Source of the DNA: Lysobacter arvi
Lineage (GTDB): Bacteria > Pseudomonadota > Gammaproteobacteria > Xanthomonadales > Xanthomonadaceae
NCBI GenBank assembly: GCA_031216755.1
Contig: JARUHG010000006.1
Coordinates: 242,287-306,286, forward strand
Reading direction: 5' to 3'
DNA: 64,000 bases
Below the pieces are notes generated by a model. That model saw only the letters and a program-made list of their open reading frames with translations, was not told where the DNA came from and did no database searches. The position numbers and the translations under genes are program-made. Shown here one piece after another: positions 8,992 through 16,656 of the stretch (the first letter of the stretch is position 1; every line of letters begins with the position of its first letter).

Positions 8992-9471
8992 TCAAACGCT
9001 GCCTTCGAACCCGTGCTGCCGCCACGCCTCGAACACGCACACCGCCACGGCGTTGGACAGGTTGAGGCTGCGGTTGTCCGGACGCATCGGCAGGCGCAGG
9101 CGCTGCGAAGCGGGGACGCTTTCCAGTACGTCGGCCGGAAGCCCGCGCGTCTCGGGCCCGAACAGGAACGCATCGCCCGGCTGGTAGCGTGGCGTGTCGA
9201 AGCGCACCGTGCCGCGCGTGCTCAATGCGAACAGCCGAGGCGGCGCCTGGTTCGCGGCGGTGATCGACGCGATGGCCGTCGGCAGGTCGGCATGCACCTG
9301 CAGCGTCGCGTACTCGTGGTAATCCAGCCCCGCGCGCTTGAGCTGCCTGTCCTCGAGCGTGAAGCCGAGCGGCTCGACCAGATGCAGCCGCGCACCGGTG
9401 TTGGCGCACAGGCGGATCACGTTGCCCGTGTTGGGCGGGATCTCCGGCTGGAAGAGGATGACGTCGAACAT
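8992..9471 (-). CDS. trmL: tRNA (cytidine(34)-2'-O)-methyltransferase
   Basis: A 159-residue SPOUT-class methyltransferase that modifies the wobble ribose of tRNA-Leu. The N-terminal IPPNTGNVIRLCANTG block, the central LFGPETRGLP loop and the C-terminal RSLNLSNAVAVCVFE knot segment are all present. These bind S-adenosylmethionine in the trefoil knot. The length matches the small TrmL subfamily. It converges with the M20 gene and lies 31 bases downstream of the dehydrogenase gene on the same strand, so the two may be co-transcribed. Confidence 0.93.
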   Translation of the reverse strand: MFDVILFQPEIPPNTGNVIRLCANTGARLHLVEPLGFTLEDRQLKRAGLDYHEYATLQVHADLPTAIASITAANQAPPRLFALSTRGTVRFDTPRYQPGDAFLFGPETRGLPADVLESVPASQRLRLPMRPDNRSLNLSNAVAVCVFEAWRQHGFEGSV

Positions 9472-9502
9472 GCGCCCATGATCGCCGCCGCGCGCGGCCG
9501 CG

Positions 9503-10213
9503 TCACCAGGGCACGGGTTGCCCGCGGTAATCGAAGAACTTGCCTGTGTCGTCGATGCCGAGCCCGTCGATCACCTTAATCAAGCCGCGAACCGACGCGT
9601 CCGGCGTGATCTGCGCGCCGCTGCCGCCCATGTCGGTCTGCACCCAGCCCGGATGCAGCGCGACCACCGCGATGCCGCGCTCGCGCATCGCGGTGGCGAG
9701 CAACGCGGTGGCCATGTTCTGCGCCGCCTTGGACATCGCATAGCTGGGCGTGTGGAAGCCGCCCACGGAGGCGATCGATCCCAGCACGGACGACAGGTTG
9801 GCGACCGTGGCGCCATCGACGAGCCGTTCGGCCAGCGCCTGCGTGAGCAGGAACGGACCGCTGGCGTTCGTGCGCAGGCTGTCGTCGAGGTTCGCCGGCG
9901 GCACGTGGCCGAAACGCTCGCCCGAATGCAGCACGCCCGCGTTGTTGACCAGCAGGTCGATGCCGTCCATCACCAGCGGAAGTTCGCGCGCGAGCTCGGC
10001 ATGGGATTTCGGATCGCCCACGTCCAGCGGCAGCACGTGCAGCCGGCCTGGGTGTTCGCCGACCAGCTGGTTCAGCGCGTTCGCGCGGCCGGGGTGGCGG
10101 CAGGTCGCGACCACATGGTCGCCGTGCGCGAGCAGTTGTCGCACGAATTCCAGCCCCAACCCGCGGTTGGCACCGGTGACCAGACTGCGGCGTGGCGGTC
10201 GGGAGGGCGTCAT
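9503..10213 (-). CDS. short-chain dehydrogenase/reductase
   Basis: A 236-residue classical SDR. It has the N-terminal nucleotide motif TGANRGLG, the NNAG motif in the middle, a serine around LSSVLGS and the catalytic YxxxK in YAMSKAA. It resembles C-factor/carbonyl reductase-like SDRs, so NADPH-dependent reduction of an unknown carbonyl is likely. The frame stays open upstream to 10762. ATG 10213 is chosen because the Rossmann fold begins a dozen residues after it and the upstream part is low-complexity antisense sequence. Confidence 0.85.
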   Translation of the reverse strand: MTPSRPPRRSLVTGANRGLGLEFVRQLLAHGDHVVATCRHPGRANALNQLVGEHPGRLHVLPLDVGDPKSHAELARELPLVMDGIDLLVNNAGVLHSGERFGHVPPANLDDSLRTNASGPFLLTQALAERLVDGATVANLSSVLGSIASVGGFHTPSYAMSKAAQNMATALLATAMRERGIAVVALHPGWVQTDMGGSGAQITPDASVRGLIKVIDGLGIDDTGKFFDYRGQPVPW

Positions 10214-10353
10214 CGCGATGGCTCCGGCAGTCGGGACCGGCAGTGTAGGGGCGTCCGCGTGAGCGCCCGGACCACGTCTCCGATCCCAACACGAGCCAAA
10301 CTCCGACATGCGACGGGACTTGTGGCCTAGTGCCCCCTCTCGCGGGCGACGGC

Positions 10354-10359
10354 TAGGAT
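10354..10359 (+). promoter_or_regulatory. candidate -10 box of M16 peptidase gene
   Basis: TAGGAT in GGCTAGGATG, 26 bases before the ATG at 10386, the same string and spacing as before both M20 genes. A usable -35 is not evident. Confidence 0.4.
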
Positions 10360-10385
10360 GCCCATTCGAATCACAGGAGTCCGTC

Positions 10386-13241
10386 ATGTCCGCTTCGTCC
10401 CGCCCGCGCCTGGCCGCGCTCGCCCTCGCCCTGGCCGCCACGTTCGGCGGCGTCGCCGCGTTCACGCCGGCGACCGCGCTGGCCGCGCCGAAGGCGGCGG
10501 TCGACATCCCCTTCGAGGAATTCACCCTCCCCAACGGCCTGCGCGTGGTGGTGCATACCGACCGCAAGGCGCCGATCGTGGCGGTGAACCTCTGGTACCA
10601 CGTGGGCAGCAAGGACGAGCCGGCCGGCCGCACCGGTTTCGCGCACCTGTTCGAACACCTGATGTTCAACGGCTCGGAGAACCATCGCGGCGAATACTTC
10701 GAACCGTTCGAGCTGGTCGGCGCGACCGACATGAACGGCACGACCAACTCCGATCGCACCAACTACTTCCAGAACGTGCCGACCACCGCGCTGGACATGG
10801 CGCTGTGGATGGAGTCGGATCGCATGGGCCACCTGCTCGGCGCGATCGACCAGAAGACGCTCGACGAGCAGCGCGGCGTCGTCCAGAACGAAAAGCGCGA
10901 GGGCGAGAACCAGCCCTACGGCCAGGTCTGGGACGCGCTGGGCAAGGCGCTCTATCCGAAGGCGCACCCGTACCACCACAGCACCATCGGCTCGATGACG
11001 GACCTGGACGCCGCCTCGCTCGACGACGTCAAGGGATGGTTCCGCACCTGGTACGGCCCGAACAACGCCGTGCTCGTGCTGGCCGGCGACATCGACGTCG
11101 CGACCGCGAAGGAAAAGGTCGCCAGGTACTTCGGCGACATTCCGGCCACGCCGACGATGGCGCAGCCGAAGGTCGATGTCGCGCCGCTGGCCACGTCCAC
11201 GCGCTCGACGATGACCGACAAGGTGCCGCAGGCGCGCGTGCATCGCGTGTGGAACGTCGCGCAGGCGGGCACGCCGGACCTCGACAAGTTGCAGCTGTTC
11301 GCGCAGGTGCTGGGCGGCAGCAAGTCCTCGCGCCTGGACAAGCGCCTGCTGCACGAGGAGAAGCTGGTCGACAATGTGTCCGCGGCCGCGTACGCCATGC
11401 AGCTGAGCTCCAACTTCGTCATCACCGCCGACGTGAAGCAGGGCGTGGACCCGGCGAAGGTCGAGGCGATCATCGACGAGGAAGTGCGGAAGCTGCTCAA
11501 GGACGGCCCCACCAAGGCGGAGCTGGAGCAGGCCCGCACCGTGTTCAAGGCGGGCTTCGTGCGCGGCATCGAACGCATCGGTGGCTTCGGCGGCAAGGCC
11601 GATGCGCTGGCCGAATGCACGGTCTACACCGGCGACCCGGGCTGCTTCCGCGACAGCCTGAAGACCATCGACACCGCGAGCGCGCGCGATCTCACCGCGG
11701 TGGCGAACCAGTGGCTCACCAAGGGAAGCCATACGCTGGTCGTCGTGCCCGGCGACCGCACGCTCGTCGCCGAGGATGCGTCGGTCACGCCGGCGCCGAT
11801 GCAGTTGCCGGCGGTGGATCCGAAGTACCGGACGTTGCCGACCGCGGTCGACCGCAGCGTGGGCCCGCCGAAGACCAGCCGGTTCCCGGACCTCAAGTTC
11901 CCGTCGCTGCAACGCGCGACGCTGAAGAACGGCACCACCGTGATCCTCGCCGAGCGCCACGACATCCCCGTCGTGCAGATGAGCTACGAGTTCGCCGGCG
12001 GCTTCAGCGCGGACCAGGGCCGCAAGCTGGGCACGTCGAGTTTCGCGATGGGCATGATGGACGAGGGCGCCGGCGAACTGGATTCGCTGGCCTTCGGCGA
12101 CCGCGCCGAATCGCTGGGTGCGAACCTTGGCGCCGGAGCGTCGCTGGACGGCGCCAAGGCCTACCTGTCGGCGTTGAAGCAGAACCTCGATCCGTCGGTG
12201 GCGCTGTTCGCGAAGATGCTTCGCGAGCCGCGCTTCGACCAGAAGGAAATCGACCGCGTGAAGGCGAGCTGGATCGCGGGCATCAAACAGGAGAAGGCCC
12301 GCCCGAACGGCGCCGCGATGCGCGTGCTGCCGCCGCTGCTGTACGGCGCCGGCCACGCGTACGCGATTCCCTTCAGCGGCAGCGGCACGGAAGCCTCCAT
12401 CGCCTCGCTCACGCGCGACGACCTGGTCGCGTTCCATCGCGACTGGGTGCGGCCGGACGGCGCGACGCTGATCGTCGTCGGCGACACCACGCTGAAGGAC
12501 ATCGTTCCGCTGCTGGACAGGCATCTGGGCGACTGGAAGGCCACGGGCGAGGCTCCCGCGCGACCGCAGATCGGCGAGGTCGCACGTCCGGCCAAGCCGC
12601 GCGTGTACCTGATCGACCAGCCCGGCGCCGTGCAGGCCAACATCTTCGCCGGCCAGGTCGTGCCCTCCACGAAGGACGAGAACTCGGTCCGCTTCGACAT
12701 CGCCAACTCGGTGCTGGGCGGCGAGTTCTCCTCGCGCCTCAACATGAACCTGCGCGAGAACAAGCACTGGGCCTATGGCGCCTACAGCTTCGCGGCCAAC
12801 GCGCTGGGCCAGCGCCCGTGGATGGCGTTCGCGCCGGTGCAGATCGACAAGACCGCCGATTCGCTCAAGGAGCTCAATCGCGAAATCGTCGACTACACCC
12901 GCGGCAAGGCGCCGCCCAAGCCGGAGGAAGTGGCGAAGATCCAGGCCACGGAAATCCTGAGCCTGCCGGGTGCGTTCGAGACCGCGGCGTCGGTGGTGGG
13001 CGCCATCAGCGGCATCGTCCGCTACAACCGCCCGGACGATTACGTCTTCCAGCGCAAGGCGCAGATCGAGGCGCTCACGCCGGAGCAGGTGAAGGCCGCC
13101 GCGGCGACGATCGAGCCGGACGCGTTGACCTGGGTGGTCGTCGGCGACCTCAAGCAGATCGAGAAGCCCGTGCGTGCGCTGAAGCTGGGCGACGTGCAGG
13201 TGCTCGATGCGGACGGCAACCCGGTGACGGGCCAGCCGTGA
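10386..13241 (+). CDS. secreted M16 zinc peptidase, two-domain
   Basis: A 951-residue pitrilysin-family protease with a signal peptide (about residues 1-34, AxA-type cleavage near ALAA). The inverted zinc motif HxxEH is H87-L-F-E90-H91, and the downstream glutamate lies in NEKREGENQ near residue 166. A second M16 half begins near residue 510 (LKNGTTVILAERHD) and lacks the zinc motif, as is usual. It is expected to degrade peptides in the periplasm. The frame extends upstream to 10308. ATG 10386 is chosen for the signal peptide and the AGGAG a few bases before it (ACAGGAGTCCGTC). Confidence 0.9.
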   Translation: MSASSRPRLAALALALAATFGGVAAFTPATALAAPKAAVDIPFEEFTLPNGLRVVVHTDRKAPIVAVNLWYHVGSKDEPAGRTGFAHLFEHLMFNGSENHRGEYFEPFELVGATDMNGTTNSDRTNYFQNVPTTALDMALWMESDRMGHLLGAIDQKTLDEQRGVVQNEKREGENQPYGQVWDALGKALYPKAHPYHHSTIGSMTDLDAASLDDVKGWFRTWYGPNNAVLVLAGDIDVATAKEKVARYFGDIPATPTMAQPKVDVAPLATSTRSTMTDKVPQARVHRVWNVAQAGTPDLDKLQLFAQVLGGSKSSRLDKRLLHEEKLVDNVSAAAYAMQLSSNFVITADVKQGVDPAKVEAIIDEEVRKLLKDGPTKAELEQARTVFKAGFVRGIERIGGFGGKADALAECTVYTGDPGCFRDSLKTIDTASARDLTAVANQWLTKGSHTLVVVPGDRTLVAEDASVTPAPMQLPAVDPKYRTLPTAVDRSVGPPKTSRFPDLKFPSLQRATLKNGTTVILAERHDIPVVQMSYEFAGGFSADQGRKLGTSSFAMGMMDEGAGELDSLAFGDRAESLGANLGAGASLDGAKAYLSALKQNLDPSVALFAKMLREPRFDQKEIDRVKASWIAGIKQEKARPNGAAMRVLPPLLYGAGHAYAIPFSGSGTEASIASLTRDDLVAFHRDWVRPDGATLIVVGDTTLKDIVPLLDRHLGDWKATGEAPARPQIGEVARPAKPRVYLIDQPGAVQANIFAGQVVPSTKDENSVRFDIANSVLGGEFSSRLNMNLRENKHWAYGAYSFAANALGQRPWMAFAPVQIDKTADSLKELNREIVDYTRGKAPPKPEEVAKIQATEILSLPGAFETAASVVGAISGIVRYNRPDDYVFQRKAQIEALTPEQVKAAAATIEPDALTWVVVGDLKQIEKPVRALKLGDVQVLDADGNPVTGQP

Positions 13242-13340
13242 ACGTCGCCGGCGCCGTCGCCCTCCCGTGACGCGGCGTCTGGCAGAACGCGCTTGCGACG
13301 CCTCCGGCGTTTGACGACCCGTCGTCGGACCGGAACGGCA

Positions 13341-13368
13341 AACCGCGACGGCAGCCTCAGTCGCGGTT
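13341..13368. repeat. 9-bp-arm hairpin in gap
   Basis: AACCGCGAC (13341-13349) and GTCGCGGTT (13360-13368) form a perfect stem with a 10-base loop, about 100 bases after the M16 peptidase gene. No T-run follows, so termination is uncertain. Confidence 0.4.
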
Positions 13369-13463
13369 CACCGCGCGGCGTTCACAACATCGGCGGGTGC
13401 GGCGACAATCGCGCCCGTCCATTTCATTGCGCGGCGATGCGTCGCGCGAATCACGGGGTAGCG

Positions 13464-13859
13464 ATGCGCAAGTCGATGGTGGGGATGGTTCTGGTCTCGG
13501 CGCTGGTCGCCGGCGGTTGCACGTGGGTCGACATGGCCCCGGGCGCGTCGTCGGTGCGCGTGATCGACGGCAGCGGTCCGCCGGCCGGATGCGAGAAGCG
13601 CGGCGAGGTCGAGGTCACCGTCAAGAACAAGGTCGCCTTCTACGAGCGCAACCAGCTGCGCGTCCGCGAGGAACTCGAAACCCTGGCGCGCAACGAGGCC
13701 ATCGGGCTGCAGGCCGACACCGTCCAGCCGATGGGCGGTCCGCTCAACGGGTCGCAGCGCTTTGCCGCCTGGCGTTGCGGCGGCGCGCGCCGCGGGGCTG
13801 TCGCGCCGGCCGCGCAGCCGGCGGCGGGCAGCGCCCAGACGTACCCCTTGGGCGGCTGA
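13464..13859 (+). CDS. small DUF4156-like lipoprotein
   Basis: A 131-residue lipoprotein. The signal sequence ends in the lipobox VAGGC, so Cys20 would be lipidated. The mature part holds CEKRGEVEV and LETLARNEAIGLQADTV, a pattern like DUF4156/RcsF-like outer-membrane lipoproteins with two further cysteines (in AGCEKR and AWRCGG). The function is unknown. ATG 13464 is chosen over upstream in-frame codons because it gives the correct short signal peptide. A long inverted repeat and oleA follow. Confidence 0.65.
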   Translation: MRKSMVGMVLVSALVAGGCTWVDMAPGASSVRVIDGSGPPAGCEKRGEVEVTVKNKVAFYERNQLRVREELETLARNEAIGLQADTVQPMGGPLNGSQRFAAWRCGGARRGAVAPAAQPAAGSAQTYPLGG

Positions 13860-13868
13860 ACTTCACAG

Positions 13869-13947
13869 CGCTTAATCCCTCCACGCCGAGTGTTCGGGGA
13901 CGGCGGTCACCATACGCAACCGGATGGCGGCCGGAGGGATTTAAGCG
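13869..13947. promoter_or_regulatory. long inverted repeat upstream of oleA
   Basis: CGCTTAATCCCTCC (13869-13882) is repeated in inverted orientation as GGAGGGATTTAAGCG (13933-13947), a 14-bp match with one extra T, arms 50 bases apart. The right arm abuts a possible -10 box (TAACAT, 13949-13954) 33 bases before oleA. It could be a paired operator or a leader stem. There is no T-run, so a terminator is unlikely. Confidence 0.45.
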
Positions 13948-13987
13948 TTAACATGGCGTGTTCTTTTCCGTTTCCGGTCAGCCGCCC

Positions 13988-15010
13988 ATGTTGTTCCAGC
14001 ACGTTGCCATCGCCGGTCTTGCCCATATCGATGCTCCCCGCCGGCTGACCTCGGACGAAATCCACGCCCGCCTCAAGCCCACGCTCGATCGTCTCGGCAT
14101 CAAGTACAACGTGCTCGAGGAAGTCGCCGGCGTGCGCGAGCGCCGCCTGTGGGACGGCGAGGTCAAGGCGTCCGACGCCGCGACGCTTGCGGGCGTCAAG
14201 GCACTGGCCGATGCCGGCATCGACGCCGACCGCGTCGGCCTGCTGGTCAACACCTCGGTCAGCCGCGACTACCTGGAGCCGTCCACGGCCTCCATCGTGT
14301 CGGGCAACCTGCGCCTGCCCGATACCTGCCAGAACTTCGACGTCGCCAACGCGTGCCTGGCGTTCCTCAACGGCATGGACATCGCCAGTCGCATGATCGA
14401 GCGGGGCGAGATCGACTACGCGCTCGTCGTCAACGGCGAAACCGCCGACCTGGCGTACGAGAAGACGCTCGACCGCCTCAGCCGCGACGACGTCACCGAA
14501 GAGCAGTTCCGCGACGAGATGGCAACGCTGACGCTCGGCAGCGGCGCCGCCGCGATGGTGCTGGCGCGCAGCGAACTCGCCCCGGGCGCACCGCGTTACC
14601 GCGGCAGCGTCACCCGCTCGGCGACCGAATGGAACCAGCTCTGCCGCGGCGACCTCGTGCACGACCGCATGATCGCCGACGGCCGCATGCTGATGATCGA
14701 AGGCCTGAAGCTCGGCCAGAAGACCTTCGCCGCCGCGCGCGCCGCCTTGGGCTGGGTGGTGGAGGAGCTCGACGAGTTCGTCATCCACCAGGTCAGCAAG
14801 GCGCATACCAAGGCGTTCCTGAAGGCCTTCCGCATCGACCCGAAGAAGGTGCTCACCATCTTCGGCGAGCACGGCAACATCGGCCCCGCCTCGGTGCCGA
14901 TCGTGCTGAGCAAGCTGCGCGAAGGCGGCCGCCTGAAGAAGGGCACGCGCGTGGCGCTGCTGGGCATCGGCTCGGGCCTGAACTGCTCGATGGCCGAAGT
15001 GGTCTGGTAA
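13988..15010 (+). CDS. oleA: OleA, acyl-CoA head-to-head condensing thiolase
   Basis: A 340-residue thiolase-superfamily enzyme, KASIII-like. OleA joins two long-chain acyl-CoAs by a non-decarboxylative Claisen condensation to a beta-keto acid, the first step of long-chain olefin (or ketone) synthesis. The catalytic cysteine is Cys123 in VANACLAF, the histidine is in FVIHQVS and the asparagine in FGEHGNIGP. The opening LFQHVAIAGLAHIDAP is very close to the Xanthomonas campestris OleA as I recall it. The in-frame codon at 13958 is rejected because homologues begin at MLFQ. It is followed by a good terminator, so oleB is probably transcribed separately or by read-through. Confidence 0.95.
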   Translation: MLFQHVAIAGLAHIDAPRRLTSDEIHARLKPTLDRLGIKYNVLEEVAGVRERRLWDGEVKASDAATLAGVKALADAGIDADRVGLLVNTSVSRDYLEPSTASIVSGNLRLPDTCQNFDVANACLAFLNGMDIASRMIERGEIDYALVVNGETADLAYEKTLDRLSRDDVTEEQFRDEMATLTLGSGAAAMVLARSELAPGAPRYRGSVTRSATEWNQLCRGDLVHDRMIADGRMLMIEGLKLGQKTFAAARAALGWVVEELDEFVIHQVSKAHTKAFLKAFRIDPKKVLTIFGEHGNIGPASVPIVLSKLREGGRLKKGTRVALLGIGSGLNCSMAEVVW

Positions 15011-15033
15011 GCGGCGCGGACGCATCACCGAAG

Positions 15034-15060
15034 AACCCGGCCGCGCGCCGGGTTTTTCTT
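15034..15060 (+). terminator. rho-independent terminator after oleA
   Basis: AACCCGG (15034-15040) pairs with CCGGGTT (15048-15054) around a GC-rich 7-base loop, followed by TTTTTCTT. It sits 24 bases after the oleA stop. Confidence 0.8.
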
Positions 15061-15173
15061 GCCCGGCGTCCGACGGTCGCACGGGACACCCTCACGAAGA
15101 TGTCGATGTCGCCCGCGGATGCGGGCACCGGTCGCCCCCCGCGCTGCGCGGACGACAACGAGCGGGAAAGCCC

Positions 15174-16073
15174 ATGACGATCCACCTCCCATTGCCCGAT
15201 TACCCCTTCACGCCGCAGCGCTACGAGGTGCGGCCCGGCATCGCGATGCGTTACCTCGACGAAGGCCCGCGCGACGGCGAGGTCGTGGTGATGCTGCACG
15301 GCAATCCGTCGTGGAGCTTCTACTGGCGCAAGCTGGTGCTCGGGCTGCGCGATCGTTACCGCTGCATCGTGCCCGACCACGTCGGCATGGGGCTGTCGGA
15401 CAAACCGACGGAGGATCGCTACCGCTACACGCTGCAGTCGCGCATCGATGATGTCGAAGCGCTGCTTGAGCACCTTGGCATCGACGGCGATGTGACGCTC
15501 GCCGTGCACGACTGGGGCGGCGGCATCGGCTTCGGCTGGGGCCTGAAGCATTCGGCGCGCATCCGCCGGCTCATCGTCACCAACACCGGTTCGTTCCCGC
15601 TGCCGGCGAGCAAGCCGTTGCCGAAATCGCTGAAGTTCGGACGCGATTCGGGCCTGGGGACGTTGCTCATCCGCGGCTTCAATGCGTTCTCTTCGGTCGC
15701 ATCGTACGTGGGCGTCGAGAAGAAGATGCCCGCCGACGTTCGTCGCGCATACGTCGCGCCGTACGACAGCTGGGCCAACCGCATCGCGACCTCGCGCTTC
15801 GTGCAGGACATCCCGCTGGGCGAAGGCGACGCCGCGTGGCCGCTGGTGCAGGCCATGGGCCGCAAGTTGCCCGAATACGCCGACCGTCCGGCCTTCATTG
15901 CGTGGGGCCTGCGCGACTTCGTGTTCGACCGGCACTTCCTGAAGGGCTTCACCGACGCATTGCCGGGCGCGCAGGTGCACGCGTTCGAGGACGCCGGGCA
16001 TTACGTGATGGAAGACAAGGCGGACGTGCTGGTGCCCAGGATGCGGGCGTTCCTGGACGCGAACCCGCTCTGA
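15174..16073 (+). CDS. oleB: OleB, alpha/beta hydrolase of olefin pathway
   Basis: A 299-residue alpha/beta hydrolase of the haloalkane dehalogenase branch. The HGNPSWSFYWR oxyanion segment is at 42-52, the nucleophile Asp113 is in AVHDWGGG and the catalytic His276 is in AGHYVMED. OleB is known to act as a beta-lactone decarboxylase, turning the OleC product into a cis-olefin plus CO2. Its position right after oleA supports this over a true dehalogenase. The ATG at 15174 follows a GAAAG-type weak ribosome site. Confidence 0.9.
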   Translation: MTIHLPLPDYPFTPQRYEVRPGIAMRYLDEGPRDGEVVVMLHGNPSWSFYWRKLVLGLRDRYRCIVPDHVGMGLSDKPTEDRYRYTLQSRIDDVEALLEHLGIDGDVTLAVHDWGGGIGFGWGLKHSARIRRLIVTNTGSFPLPASKPLPKSLKFGRDSGLGTLLIRGFNAFSSVASYVGVEKKMPADVRRAYVAPYDSWANRIATSRFVQDIPLGEGDAAWPLVQAMGRKLPEYADRPAFIAWGLRDFVFDRHFLKGFTDALPGAQVHAFEDAGHYVMEDKADVLVPRMRAFLDANPL

Positions 16074-16158
16074 GGTGTCGGCCCTTTCACGGTGAGGGGT
16101 CGTCCGCGCGATCAAGCGCGCTCGCGCGAGGCCCTCGCATCGGTGCGCCGCCGCAGCC

Positions 16159-16542
16159 TCAGATCTCCGGCAACGGGTTCTTCTCGTCCTCGCCCACGCC
16201 GACCCAGTCGTCCGGCGTGAGCACCGGGAGCCCATGCGCGAGTCGCGCCTTGTCGCACTGCGCGCTGGCCTGGCCGAATTCCCACGACGCGGGCACCAGC
16301 GCGCAGACGGACGGCCGGCGGTCGTGGATCGTGCAGCGGCTGTAACGCCCGATGTCGGCATCGAGCGCGATGCAGCGCGGGTTCGACTGCGACGTGCCGC
16401 GCATGACGCGTTCGTGCGTGCGCAGCGTTCCGGTCAGCTCGGGCGGCACCTGACCGCCGAGCGCCGGATCGGCCTCCGACCAGTGGAAACTCACGCGGAA
16501 GAAGGCGCAACAGGCGCCGCAGGTCAGGCAGGGGTGATGCAT
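16159..16542 (-). CDS. YkgJ-family cysteine cluster protein
   Basis: A 127-residue protein with the CxxCGACC opening (HPCLTCGACCAFF), a further C in NPRCIALD, and C(6)RCTIHDRRPSVC near residue 80. These cysteines define the YkgJ/UPF0153 zinc- or iron-binding cluster family, whose biochemical role is unknown. It lies on the opposite strand between oleB and oleC. MHHPCLTC at 16542 is chosen because the cluster begins at once; the frame runs upstream to 16614. Whether it has any link to olefin synthesis is unclear. Confidence 0.75.
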   Translation of the reverse strand: MHHPCLTCGACCAFFRVSFHWSEADPALGGQVPPELTGTLRTHERVMRGTSQSNPRCIALDADIGRYSRCTIHDRRPSVCALVPASWEFGQASAQCDKARLAHGLPVLTPDDWVGVGEDEKNPLPEI

Positions 16543-16656
16543 GAGGGGACCGTCACAGGGTCCGGCGAATGTCGGCCGGGTGCGGAATTCTGAGGCTTTG
16601 CACGCCCGGTGCAAGCGGGCCGGGCGCCGCCCCGCCGTTCAGGCCAAAATGAAGTC

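Noticed and set aside
10371..12767. Long antisense frame (798 codons) opposite the M16 peptidase gene
   Set aside because: Low-complexity Arg/His/Val-rich translation with no motif. It is a frame shadow caused by strong GC bias.
15174..16073. Haloalkane dehalogenase
   Set aside because: Motifs would fit, but the place after oleA and before oleC and oleD makes OleB far more likely.
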